A program made the translations under genes and the position numbers. From Thermosporothrix hazakensis (GTDB taxonomy: Bacteria > Chloroflexota > Ktedonobacteria > Ktedonobacterales > Ktedonobacteraceae): DNA of 64,000 nucleotides. Below are positions 9,105-17,251 of this stretch, one piece after another. Every line of letters starts with the position of its first letter. The stretch's first letter is position 1. Location: the NCBI RefSeq assembly GCF_003253565.1, contig NZ_QKUF01000002.1, forward strand, positions 186,001 to 250,000. The letters are read 5' to 3'. The notes below the pieces were generated by a model. It ran no database searches. It was given only the letters and a program-made list of their open reading frames with translations, and was not told the origin of the DNA.

Positions 9105-9797
9105 ATGCGTATCGGATTGATCGGCGAATATAAGCCAGGAGTCCTCGCGCACCAGGCGCTCACATTAGCCGCTCATGATCTCGGCTACACCTGCGAGCCC
9201 GAATGGGTGCCCACGTCTCAACTTGAAGACGACACGGCACAACAACTGGCATCCTATCAGGCGCTCTGGTTCGTGCCAAATACGCCCTACGCCAGCATGG
9301 CAGGCGCACTCAAAGGAATCACCTGGGCCCGCGAGCAGCGCATCCCAACGCTTGGCACCTGTGGCGGCTGTCAGCATATGCTGATCGAGTTCGCCCGCAA
9401 TGTGGCCGGGCTGCACAACGCGGACCACGCGGAAGAGCACCCGGACGCAGAACTGCTACTGATTACGCCCCTGGTCTGTTCAAACACCAACATTGTCACA
9501 ACCTGCCTGCTGGCTTCCGGCTCGCGTGTGGCGACGATCTATGGCGCACCCGAGGTGACAGAAGAATACGGCACCTGCAACTATGGGCCCAATGCGCAGT
9601 TCTGGCCCAATCTTCAGCAATATGATATGCTCATATCAGGCAAAGATCCCGAAGGCGAGGCGCGTATTATCGAGCTGCCAGAGCATCCCTTTTTCATCGG
9701 GACCCTCTTTCAGCCAGAACGCTCGGCATTCCAGCAGCGCGTTCACCCGCTCATCCGCGCCTTGCTGCAAGCGCCTCTCTCAGAAACGAAGGAGTAA
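9105..9797 (+). CDS. CTP synthase C-terminal-like class I glutamine amidotransferase protein
   Basis: A 230-residue stand-alone protein that matches the glutaminase half of CTP synthase (MRIGLIGEYKPGV at the start). The nucleophile elbow GTCGGCQHM retains Cys, but the usual late FHPE, which carries the catalytic His, reads FQPE within HPFFIGTLFQPERSA. Glutamine hydrolysis by the standard triad is therefore doubtful. A protein family described as CTP synthase C-terminal region-related (seleno)proteins has this look; this copy encodes Cys, with no UGA in frame. It lies 3 bp before a GNAT gene and shares its terminator, so the two form an operon. The function is unknown. Confidence 0.82.
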   Translation: MRIGLIGEYKPGVLAHQALTLAAHDLGYTCEPEWVPTSQLEDDTAQQLASYQALWFVPNTPYASMAGALKGITWAREQRIPTLGTCGGCQHMLIEFARNVAGLHNADHAEEHPDAELLLITPLVCSNTNIVTTCLLASGSRVATIYGAPEVTEEYGTCNYGPNAQFWPNLQQYDMLISGKDPEGEARIIELPEHPFFIGTLFQPERSAFQQRVHPLIRALLQAPLSETKE

Positions 9798-9800
9798 CCC

Positions 9801-10352
9801 ATGCACACCGTCCCATACATTCCGCTGACGATGATCCGCAAAGACCTGGACAATCTCCCCTCATTTTCCTGTCCTGATGGCTTCGCCCTTCGTTATTTTC
9901 GGCCTGGCGAGCAGCACCATTGGGCCCGCATCGAGCACCTGGCCGACGAGTTTCCCGATAAGGGGCAGGCCCTGTACCATTTCGAGGAGGAGTTTGGCAA
10001 CCACCTGGAAAGCATGACGGAGCGCTGTTTCTTCCTCGTCAATGCCAGGGATGAACCCATTGGCACCGCAACCGCCTGGTATGGGGAGCTCAATGGCGAG
10101 GCATATGGGCGTGTTCACTGGGTTGCAATCGAGCCCGAGTATCAGGGAAGAAAGCTGGCAAAGCCCTTGTTAAGCGCCGTACTGGCACGTCTGTCCCGGG
10201 ACCACCAGCGGGCACTGCTCGATACGCAGACAACCAGCTATCGCGCCGTCAATCTCTACCTCAATTTCGGCTTCGAGCCCTACCCTGTTCGCGACTCATG
10301 CCGGGAAGGGTGGGAACTCATGGAACAGGTCCTCAAGCGCAAGATTTTGTAG
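9801..10352 (+). CDS. GNAT-family N-acetyltransferase
   Basis: A 183-residue acetyl-CoA-dependent transferase. Motif A is visible as VHWVAIEPEYQGRKLAKPLL (acetyl-CoA pyrophosphate loop Q/RxxGx/A form, here QGRKLA), and the C-terminal YLNFGFEPYP is the usual closing segment. The start ATG follows the amidotransferase stop by 3 bp and lies behind AAGGAG, so the two proteins are translated from one message. The substrate cannot be assigned. Confidence 0.88.
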   Translation: MHTVPYIPLTMIRKDLDNLPSFSCPDGFALRYFRPGEQHHWARIEHLADEFPDKGQALYHFEEEFGNHLESMTERCFFLVNARDEPIGTATAWYGELNGEAYGRVHWVAIEPEYQGRKLAKPLLSAVLARLSRDHQRALLDTQTTSYRAVNLYLNFGFEPYPVRDSCREGWELMEQVLKRKIL

Positions 10353-10373
10353 CGCCTTGAGATCAGGAAACAT

Positions 10374-10402
10374 GGCCCCATAGGCGCGCGATCTATGGGG
10401 CC
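10374..10402 (+). terminator. Terminator hairpin after the amidotransferase-GNAT operon
   Basis: GGCCCCATA and TATGGGGCC form a perfect 9-bp stem with an 11-base loop. There is no clear T-run, so it is a strong hairpin rather than a textbook terminator. Confidence 0.6.
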
Positions 10403-10632
10403 TGCCATAGCAGTGAGATCAAGCCACCAGCGGCACGAATCGCCTGTCCGGTAATCCAGCGAGACTGCTCGCTTGCCAGATACGCAACAATATATGCGAT
10501 ATCTTGTGACTGCGCCATTCGTCCGAGCGGTGTGGACGCAACTCTTCAGGCGGCCCTTCCGTCTCGACCAGTCCCGGCAACACCGCGTTCACGGTAATCC
10601 CCCGCGCTCCAAGCTCACGCGCCAGCACATAA
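10393..10632 (-). pseudogene. Remnant of a short-chain dehydrogenase/reductase (C-terminal fragment)
   Basis: On the minus strand one frame reads YVLARELGARGITVNAVLPG (the classic late SDR segment that follows the YxxxK helix) and stops being SDR-like after ELRPH. The rest of the fold continues in another frame as PLGRMAQSQDIAYIVAYL, ending in ITGQAIRAAGG. Roughly 16 bases expected between the two are absent, giving a frameshift. Everything upstream of the YVLAREL segment, including the NAD-binding and catalytic parts, is missing: the sequence runs straight into a different gene fragment on the other strand. This is a decayed gene end. Confidence 0.75.
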
Positions 10633-10635
10633 GTG

Positions 10636-10949
10636 CATCTTTTCGTGCAAGTGCAGGACCGTATCTCGATGACCCTGAGATCAGCGCCTTTATCATAAAA
10701 CTGAAGCGCGTCAGCCCGGTTTTCCGCGCTTAATGGGAGGAGCAGAAGGTTGCGGGCAAATGCGCGGACCACCGCACGTTTCAGCATCCTCTGATCGGTC
10801 ATCTGACACTGGAACTTGCCAGCCTCAATATCAGTGGCGATCCCGATATCAAATGCTGTATCTATTCGGCCCTGCCCGGTTCGGAGGAAGAACAGAAGCC
10901 TGGACGACTGCTTAGCACGCTACAGGAGCACGTTCCAACCTTGAAGTAG
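10636..10949 (+). pseudogene. Remnant of a MmyB-type XRE transcription regulator (ligand-binding domain end)
   Basis: On the plus strand the frame reads FRASAGPYLDDPEISAF...KLKRVSPVFRA, then a TAA (10731-10733), then continues in the same frame WEEQKVAGKCADHRTFQHP, LTLELASLNISGDPD and CIYSALPGSEEE to a stop at 10947. This matches the C-terminal half of the MmyB-like ligand-binding domain (DDP..., SPEFRxLW, FxHPxVGxLTL, GDPDQ, YTAEPGS in intact relatives). The N-terminal helix-turn-helix is absent and an in-frame stop replaces the residue before the conserved Trp. It abuts the SDR fragment. Confidence 0.72.
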
Positions 10950-10956
10950 CACGCTC

Positions 10957-10988
10957 AAAAAGGGGGAAATACCGCGCTTCCCCCTTCC
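10957..10988 (-). terminator. Terminator between MmyB remnant and TIM-barrel protein
   Basis: AAGGGGGAA and TTCCCCCTT form a perfect 9-bp stem around a 7-9 base loop. On the minus strand the stem is followed by TTGAGC, on the plus strand by CCCG, so it best serves the gene at 11006-11851. Confidence 0.55.
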
Positions 10989-11005
10989 CGCATATGAGGC
11001 GGATC

Positions 11006-11851
11006 TTACCCCTGAAGATAGGGCTGAATAAGGTGCATTTCCTGGAGCAGTCCCCCCCACTCGTCGGGGTCTGCATCGTCGTAAATCAGCGTGTAGGGGC
11101 CAGAGAAGCCTGCTTCTTGTAGCAACTCAAGGCAGGCAAGATAGTCATCATGATCAATGCCAGTCTCCGAGAAGTAGGCTTTAGCATGGCATGACTCCGC
11201 ATAGGGAGCAATCGAGCGAAGATCCGCGTACTTGGTTTCGCCGTGCCAGTTGCCAAAATCAAGACACAGCCCTACATGCCCGTTCAGCCGCTCAAAGAGA
11301 GCATGCACTGCTTCAGGCGTGCTCAGCAGCTCTTTCCAGTTCTCAGTCATCAGGCGCAGGCCAGAACGCTCGGCCCGCCCCGCAAGCGTTAGCAGGTTTT
11401 GAGCGCTGCGAGCAAGTGTCTCTGAGTCGGAAGCGACCATTCCCGCCGCAACCCGAGCACAACGTGCACCCAGTTCCGCCGCAATGTCCAGCCAGCGTGT
11501 GAGCCAGTCAAGGTCGCGATCTGCCGTTGCCGCATTGGCAATATCTCCACTATCAATCAGCACCGAAAAGAGCTCTACTTCCCTTCGTTGAAGCTCTGCC
11601 CGCAGCTCCGCCAGATAGCCAGAATCAAGCGAAGGCAGATGAAAATGACAGATCTCCACTGTTCTGATGCCGTGCACGACAAGCTGTTCTGGCAGTTCCA
11701 GCAGCGTGTGCGTGCCCTTGCCATGTGTTTCAAGCGGGATCTGAAAGCCCTGCTCAACTCCATAGAGAGCGGGATTGCCAAGCACTCGCTTGACGCTCCA
11801 TGTCGAGACCGAGAAGCGAGACGGCGTGCGCCGCGCGTGAGGTACAGTCAT
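11006..11851 (-). CDS. Sugar phosphate isomerase/epimerase-like TIM-barrel protein (AP endonuclease family 2)
   Basis: A 281-residue xylose-isomerase-like TIM barrel. Strand-end residues typical of the metal site can be seen: a HFHLPS segment (about 73-78), TENWKE (about 169-174), CLDFGNWHG (about 194-202), CHAKAYF (about 219-225) and a late YDDADPD. Family members isomerise or epimerise sugars or inositols with a divalent metal, while others are DNA-repair nucleases; the LDFGN and HAK segments favour the sugar group. It is a single gene with its own terminator. The substrate is unknown. Confidence 0.82.
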   Translation of the reverse strand: MTVPHARRTPSRFSVSTWSVKRVLGNPALYGVEQGFQIPLETHGKGTHTLLELPEQLVVHGIRTVEICHFHLPSLDSGYLAELRAELQRREVELFSVLIDSGDIANAATADRDLDWLTRWLDIAAELGARCARVAAGMVASDSETLARSAQNLLTLAGRAERSGLRLMTENWKELLSTPEAVHALFERLNGHVGLCLDFGNWHGETKYADLRSIAPYAESCHAKAYFSETGIDHDDYLACLELLQEAGFSGPYTLIYDDADPDEWGGLLQEMHLIQPYLQG

Positions 11852-12093
11852 AAGCCGAGGATCCTTTCCAACTGAAAAAGCGAATTATGGCTATCATATC
11901 ATATTCCCACGAACAAAGAGCGCCCTTTGCCCTCGTGAAGCAACCCCTTACATAGAGGTATACATATATATCATTTCTTATTCTATACTGTATATTTTTC
12001 TCTTTTTAACCGTTAGTATAAGTAGACGAACAGCGAGTAAAAAGGGCCGCTACGGCCTGCATTCTCTTGGAGAAAGGAGACACACGACTCTTT

Positions 12094-13455
12094 ATGCCTG
12101 CACAACGCAAACATGCCATAGTCATCGGTGGCGGGATGGCCGGACTCCTTGCCGCGCGTGTCCTGCTCAACCATTATGAGGGAGTCACGCTGATTGAGCG
12201 TGATCGTTATCCCGCTATCCCGACCTTTCGTCCGGGTACCCCCCAGGGCCGTCATGTTCATGTGCTCCTGCTGGGTGGGCAACAGGCAATAGAAAAGCTC
12301 TTTCCCGGTTTTACTGCGAAGCTCTGCGCTCATGGGGCGGTCGAGCGCGACATTATCAATGATACGATTTTCTGCTATGGCGCACGCAGCCCCCGTCGAC
12401 CATCGCATTTACGTGGCTACACCTGCACACGGCAACTCATCGAGTGGCAGGTGCTTCAGGAGCTCCGCAAGTTCCCACGCCTGACCTTGCTGGAAGGTCA
12501 TGAGGTGAGAGAGCTTCTGTATGAAGACGGGGTGGTCCGGGGCGTTCGCTTGCATCAGCGGAATCATCAACCGCCGGCGCAGAAACAGCTTGAAGAGCGT
12601 GGGGCTGATCTGGTCGTCGATGCCAGTGGTCGCTACTCGCGCACCCCCCAATGGCTTGATAAGCTCGGCTATTCTCCCCCACGCGAAACGGCCATCAATG
12701 CGTATCTGGGCTACGTTACACGCTTTTACGCACCTCCTCCCAATTTTCAAGAAACCTGGAAATTGGTCGCGATTCAGGCAGTAGGTTCCCAACAGCGCGG
12801 AGGGGCGATTCTCTGTGTAGAGGGCGATAAGGAGCACCCTGAGCGTTGGATGGTTGTGCTGGTTGGCATGGGCAAGGATTATCCGCCAACGGACGAGGCA
12901 TCGTTTCTTGAGTTCGCGCGTAGCCTGGCCGACCCGAGCCTGTATGAAGCGATCAAGCAGGCAAAACCGCTCTCTCCCATCTACGCTTATCGTCAGCATG
13001 AGAACTATCTGCGCCATTTCGAGCAACTTCGGCACTTTCCAACGGGGCTTCTTGTGCTTGGAGACGCGGTATGTACGTTTAACCCTATCTATGGTCAGGG
13101 AATGACAGTCGCGGCGCTTGAAGCTTTGCTCCTGGATCGCTTCCTGAGTACTACCAGAGGCACGCCCGCAGAAAAATTGCCGCTGCTCTTTCAGAAAAAG
13201 CTCGCTCGCCTGATAGACTTTCCCTGGCAAATGGCAAGCGCCGCAGACTATCGCGTCATCAAGGGAGCAAGCGCCCGGGGACTACAGCGTCTGACACATC
13301 TCTACTTCGAGCGGCTGATTCCCTTAATCGCAGTCGATCACTCCATCTCAGTAACATTTCAGGAGGTACTGAATATGGTGCGTCCGCCCACTGCACTCTT
13401 TCATCCCGCCATTATGGCCCGTGTGCTGACCTATCGCCATGAAAACGGAGCATAA
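12094..13455 (+). CDS. FAD-dependent oxidoreductase/monooxygenase-like protein
   Basis: A 453-residue flavoprotein. The N-terminal Rossmann motif is IVIGGGMAGLLAARVL with the acidic strand end TLIERD; a second FAD contact, GDAVCTFNPIYGQGM, lies at about residue 325 as in the PHBH/UbiH fold. The central DLVVDASGRYSRTPQWL segment is also typical. Family members hydroxylate aromatics or reduce or halogenate other compounds. I prefer the ATG at 12094 (MPAQRKH), although GGAGAAAGGAG ends 14 bases upstream, a long spacing; an in-frame TTG at 12067 is the alternative. It is a single gene with a good terminator, and the substrate is unknown. Confidence 0.87.
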   Translation: MPAQRKHAIVIGGGMAGLLAARVLLNHYEGVTLIERDRYPAIPTFRPGTPQGRHVHVLLLGGQQAIEKLFPGFTAKLCAHGAVERDIINDTIFCYGARSPRRPSHLRGYTCTRQLIEWQVLQELRKFPRLTLLEGHEVRELLYEDGVVRGVRLHQRNHQPPAQKQLEERGADLVVDASGRYSRTPQWLDKLGYSPPRETAINAYLGYVTRFYAPPPNFQETWKLVAIQAVGSQQRGGAILCVEGDKEHPERWMVVLVGMGKDYPPTDEASFLEFARSLADPSLYEAIKQAKPLSPIYAYRQHENYLRHFEQLRHFPTGLLVLGDAVCTFNPIYGQGMTVAALEALLLDRFLSTTRGTPAEKLPLLFQKKLARLIDFPWQMASAADYRVIKGASARGLQRLTHLYFERLIPLIAVDHSISVTFQEVLNMVRPPTALFHPAIMARVLTYRHENGA

Positions 13456-13458
13456 AAA

Positions 13459-13497
13459 AAAGCCTGCCAATTCATCTCTGGGTGGCAGGCTTTCGGT
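13459..13497 (+). terminator. Rho-independent terminator after FAD oxidoreductase
   Basis: AAAGCCTGCCA pairs with TGGCAGGCTTT around a 13-base loop. An A-run before and TTTC after make it usable in both directions. Confidence 0.82.
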
Positions 13498-13773
13498 ATT
13501 GGGAGAGAAAAGGAGGGTAAACAAAGCTATGTGAGCATGAGGGACGCTCAGCAATGTCTGGTGTATAGAAACACCTGGAGTGATAACCGTCCATTGAAGG
13601 CTTCTACCTGCTCAAAGGATTGCCTTTTCTCTACATCTATGGAAATAAGCATACCTGAAATGGGGCGATTTTGCTGTTAGAGAGGTCACAGAGAGACTGT
13701 GAGGTATCACACAGAGAGGCAAAATACAAAGAAGTTTTCCGGGGGACGCCTGACTCGGTCCCCCGGTTCCGAC
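13498..13773. other. Intergenic region downstream of two convergent genes
   Basis: About 275 bp with no supported gene. The only structure is a GC-rich hairpin at 13739-13766 (CCGGGGGA with TCCCCCGG) directly after the antiporter gene on the minus strand. It lacks a T-run but probably marks the 3' end. Confidence 0.5.
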
Positions 13774-15576
13774 CTAGCTGTTCTGAACGCTCGTTGGTTC
13801 GTCTTCCAGCGCCTGATGTGCGTCAGCTTTCAACTGCTCAAGCGCCTGCTTTTCAGCCGGGGTAGAGAGAGAGAGGTCATAGCGATCCTGTCGAATGGCA
13901 TCGGTATAGGTCTGAATATCATCACGCTGACATCCCAGATAGAGCAGGGTTTGTCGCGTGATATTCAAGCCGCCTTCGAGCTCGGGGTGGATCACCGCGC
14001 TTGCACCCCGGGCAAACAGATCCTGAATGCCGCCCTGCGTTGCCGCGCGTACCACAATCGGCACCTCTGCTGCACGCTCGCGAACCGCCTGGACAATTAA
14101 CTGAGCTGAGATCTCATCGGGCACCGTCACTACCACAGCGCGAGCCCGCTCCACATGCGCATGCTTCAGAATCTCCGAACTGGCCGCATCCCCGTAGAGC
14201 GCGGGGACCCCATGCTGTTCAAGCGCCTGCACAACACGCAAATCCATATCAACGACCAGACGGGGTAATCTGAGATAACCAAGAACCCTGACAATATGTT
14301 CACCGACTCGACCATAGCCAATCACCACCACATGCTCTTTCAAGAGCTCTGGCTCCAGTTCTGGCACACGCTGTTTCCCCTCAAGGAGCGACCAGAGGAA
14401 CGGAACACGCTGTAATTGCCGCTCCAACCAGGGCATCAGCCGGAAAAGGAACGGGTTCACCATGATCGAGATCATTGCACCCGCCAGCAAGAGCGAGTAA
14501 TGTTCCTGTGTCAACACGCCAAGCGAGACACCCATGCTCCCAAGCAGAAACGAGAACTCACCGATCTGGCTTCGTCCTGCCGCCAGCACCAGCGACGTTT
14601 TGGCCGAACGTGCCAGAATGGCCGTGAGCACAAGGGTTATCAGGAACTTGCCAAGCAGTATCAGCGCCGTAATCAACAACACGCCACCAAGCGAGTTTAA
14701 GAGGTGCAGCGGGTTAACCTGCATGCCAACCGAGACAAAGAACACCACCGTGAAGAGCTCCCGAAACGGTGAGATCTCCGCCTCTACCTGATAGCTTAAT
14801 GATGACTCGCTGACCACAACCCCGGCCAGGAACGCGCCCAGAGCCAGCGAAACCCCGAAGAATTGCGATGCCGCCAGCGCCGTTCCAATCGTCAGTACGA
14901 CAATTGCCACAATAAACAGCTCACGCGACTGCACCAGCGCCAGCTTGTTGAGCAACCAGGGTATCAGTCGCGTGCCAGCAACCAGCATGATCGCGGCAAA
15001 GACCAGCGCCTTTACCATTGCCAGCCCGACCGTTTGCCACAGCGGCTCTGTACTTCTCGAGGTCATCGTGGGAAGCAGGACAAGCACCAGTACCGTAATC
15101 AGGTCTTCCAACACCAGCCAGCCCACAGCAACTTTTCCATGCGGGGTATTAAGCAACCCCTCATCCATCATATTGCGCAACATCACCACGGTACTGGCAA
15201 TAGAGAGAGCCAACCCGATCAGGATTCCTGCCTGCGTCGACCAGCCCATCAAAGGAGAGATGCCCACAACAACCAGCGTTAGAATGCCGATCTGGAGCAG
15301 CGCACCAGGAATCGCGATCCGACGCACAGCCCACAGGTCGGAGAGAGAGAAATGCAGCCCGACCCCGAACATCAGAAAAATAATCCCAAGCTCAGCAAGC
15401 TGCTGAATCATCGATAAGTCACCAACGTAGCCAGGAGTAAATGGACCAATTGCCACACCGCCAAGCAGATACCCGACCATCGTTGGTAATTTGAGGAGAC
15501 GGGCGATATGTGCCCCAATCAGGGCGACAATGAGGGCCATTACGATATTCAACAGCAACGGTAAATCATGTATCAT
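13774..15576 (-). CDS. Kef-type monovalent cation:proton antiporter (CPA2) with RCK/TrkA-N domain
   Basis: About 600 residues. The N-terminal ~390 residues are a Na+/H+ exchanger fold with about 12 hydrophobic segments, including LPTMVGYLLGGVAIGP and FGVGLHFS, typical of CPA2 (KefB/KefC/YbaL). A TrkA-N Rossmann domain follows, with HVVVIGYGRVGEHIV (GxGxxG, about residue 415) and the acidic strand end VVDMD. Such proteins export K+ or Na+ under nucleotide control. I place the start at the ATG at 15576, preceded by GGGGGA; an ATG at 15591 in frame follows AGGAAG closely and would add five residues. No TrkA-C domain is evident after residue 560. The ion is not determined. Confidence 0.9.
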   Translation of the reverse strand: MIHDLPLLLNIVMALIVALIGAHIARLLKLPTMVGYLLGGVAIGPFTPGYVGDLSMIQQLAELGIIFLMFGVGLHFSLSDLWAVRRIAIPGALLQIGILTLVVVGISPLMGWSTQAGILIGLALSIASTVVMLRNMMDEGLLNTPHGKVAVGWLVLEDLITVLVLVLLPTMTSRSTEPLWQTVGLAMVKALVFAAIMLVAGTRLIPWLLNKLALVQSRELFIVAIVVLTIGTALAASQFFGVSLALGAFLAGVVVSESSLSYQVEAEISPFRELFTVVFFVSVGMQVNPLHLLNSLGGVLLITALILLGKFLITLVLTAILARSAKTSLVLAAGRSQIGEFSFLLGSMGVSLGVLTQEHYSLLLAGAMISIMVNPFLFRLMPWLERQLQRVPFLWSLLEGKQRVPELEPELLKEHVVVIGYGRVGEHIVRVLGYLRLPRLVVDMDLRVVQALEQHGVPALYGDAASSEILKHAHVERARAVVVTVPDEISAQLIVQAVRERAAEVPIVVRAATQGGIQDLFARGASAVIHPELEGGLNITRQTLLYLGCQRDDIQTYTDAIRQDRYDLSLSTPAEKQALEQLKADAHQALEDEPTSVQNS

Positions 15577-15591
15577 TGTTGTTTCCCCCAT

Positions 15592-16405
15592 TACTTCCTG
15601 TATTCACAGTCATCGCGAATACTGCTATTGCATCAAAGTAGATGCTTTCTCGACTAGAAACGATAGAGATTCTCCTTTGTTCTTTATTCATGAATAGATA
15701 TCTCTCTATGTTCAAACAGGTTCAAAAAGTGAGGATAGAAAAAAGGGAGCCCGGGCCGGTCCCCGGGACTACCGGATGACGTTCCTTCAATGAGGCGCTC
15801 CCATACAGCAGATGGCGAGCAGTTCAAGCAGTTCCTCTTCGAGAAAGTGACCCCATCGTCCCATGAAGCGTGATAGAGCATAGATAGACAACAATATATT
15901 GGCTAGAAAACCACTCACCCCCCTTGCAAGCATCACAAGCCAGAATATAAGACAAAGCGAGATCTCTGTTCACGCTGTGACTCACAATTTCATTCCATGA
16001 CTGACAGTCATTATTTTACTATCGCGTCACTCTACTGTCAAGTATGTCCTTCCCTTCTTCTTCATTCTCATCCATTGAAATACAACAATAGAGCAGAATA
16101 TCTGTTTTTCTGTTCCGGTAGCCTATAGAGAAAACCACCTTCTAACCATAACTTAGCAGCTTTTTATTATTCACAAAATATTATACCTCAAACAAATGTG
16201 GTATTGACAGATAAGCGCCGACAGTGTACATGAAATAGAAGTGACTGAACGAGGGTTTCACCCTTTGACAGTCAAGGTGCCAGATTGTTCCCCATGTGAT
16301 GCAGGACGCAGTGAAACAGACCACTGCACAGGCATGTGCAAGGAGCGCCGTGCCGTAGATCGGTATGCCTGCTGTATCGCATGGGCAAAAAAGTCAGGAG
16401 TGAAT
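15592..16405. other. Long intergenic region, AT-richer than its neighbours
   Basis: Over 800 bp between divergent genes. No frame has a ribosome site plus a protein-like composition. A GC-rich, near-palindromic patch (CCCGGGCCGGTCCCCGGG, 15750-15767) lies in it. The rest, 15880-16240, is distinctly AT-rich. TTGACA at 16204-16209 with a weak TACATG 17 bases later is a possible promoter for DoxX. The in-frame upstream extension of DoxX (from 16241) is Cys/Arg rich and unlike the family, so it is treated as leader. Confidence 0.5.
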
Positions 16406-16897
16406 ATGGTTCTATTCAAAACCGAAACAACCCCATTAACCAACGTGACCACTCTTTTCTTACGGTTGGCGCTGGCAGCCGTGATGTTCCCTCATGGGGC
16501 GCAAAAGCTGCTCGGGTGGTTTGGCGGACATGGATTTGAGGGAGCAATGCTTCAATTCACGCAGGGATTGCATATACCGGCGATTCTGGCATTTCTTGCA
16601 ATCATTGCGGAGTTCTTCGGAGCGCTTGGCGTTCTGACGGGGCTTTTGACGCGCGTTGCCGCCTTTGGCATCGGGAGCGTGATGACGACCGCAATGGTGT
16701 TGATCCACCTGAAGCATGGCTTTTTCATGAACTGGTCCGGGCAGGCAACAGGAGAAGGCGTCGAGTATTTCCTGCTTGCCATTGCCATCTCGCTCTCGCT
16801 GGTCGTTCTAGGCGGCGGGGGCTGGTCTCTCGATCAGTTGTTCTTCGGGCGTCTTGCGAAAACAGTGCGTGTGCCGGAGGGGGCAACCTCTGCCTGA
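16406..16897 (+). CDS. DoxX-family membrane protein
   Basis: A 163-residue integral membrane protein with four hydrophobic helices. The hallmarks are LFLRLALAAVMFPHGAQKLL (TM1, with the conserved FxxHGxxK-like segment) and AIIAEFFGALGVLTGLLTR (TM2). DoxX proteins are small quinone- or thiol-linked membrane proteins whose roles include thiosulfate oxidation and oxidative-stress complexes. The ATG at 16406 has AGGAG six bases upstream, which decides the start. It is a single gene followed by a hairpin. Confidence 0.87.
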   Translation: MVLFKTETTPLTNVTTLFLRLALAAVMFPHGAQKLLGWFGGHGFEGAMLQFTQGLHIPAILAFLAIIAEFFGALGVLTGLLTRVAAFGIGSVMTTAMVLIHLKHGFFMNWSGQATGEGVEYFLLAIAISLSLVVLGGGGWSLDQLFFGRLAKTVRVPEGATSA

Positions 16898-16901
16898 GCA
16901 G

Positions 16902-16931
16902 CGGGCCTCTGGAGCGATCCGGGGGCCTTTA
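16902..16931 (+). terminator. Hairpin after DoxX
   Basis: GGGCCTC and GGGGGCC can pair with one G-T pair, followed by TTTACCTCTTCTC. A plausible but imperfect terminator. Confidence 0.45.
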
Positions 16932-17251
16932 CCTCTTCTCTAGCCTGGTACATACTTTCATTCATTTCCCGGGGTAGTACTGGTAAACTTGAAATTCTCT
17001 ATTTTTTCGTGTATTCTATAGACACATGTACAGAGGTGCCAACCAAAAGCCTGAACACGTTCGCTCGTCACATACTCCCATGAAATGCTATTCACTGTTC
17101 CTGTACATGTCGCACGGATCAACCGTGTGAAGCGCGGTATCTCTACGGTTCCACGGTCTTCATCATGCAAGCATGGATGTTTTGCATGCGGAGTTCTCTA
17201 TCCGTGTGAGGCACCGGCCGATAATTGATCCCTGGAGAAAGGAGTCTCACT
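16932..17251. other. Intergenic region upstream of secreted protease
   Basis: About 320 bp without a gene. It contains several inverted repeats: ACATGTACAG near 17024 and CTGTACATGT near 17100 (perfect 10-bp arms about 70 bp apart), CGCACGG/CCGTGTG near 17112, and CATGCAA/TTGCATG near 17165. It may be a structured leader or a regulator site; there is no direct evidence of either. Confidence 0.45.

Noticed and set aside
13739..13766. GC-rich hairpin taken at first for a mobile-element end
   Set aside because: There is no matching second copy or target duplication; it is better explained as a 3'-end hairpin of the antiporter gene.
15684..15881. 65-residue minus-strand frame in the long intergenic region
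   Set aside because: No ribosome site and no recognisable fold; it crosses a GC-rich palindromic patch.
16241..16405. Upstream extension of the DoxX frame
   Set aside because: It is Cys/Arg-rich, unlike DoxX, and the ATG at 16406 has a good AGGAG site.
17024..17109. Long-range inverted repeat considered as an IS terminal repeat
   Set aside because: The arms are only 10 bp, with no transposase between them.
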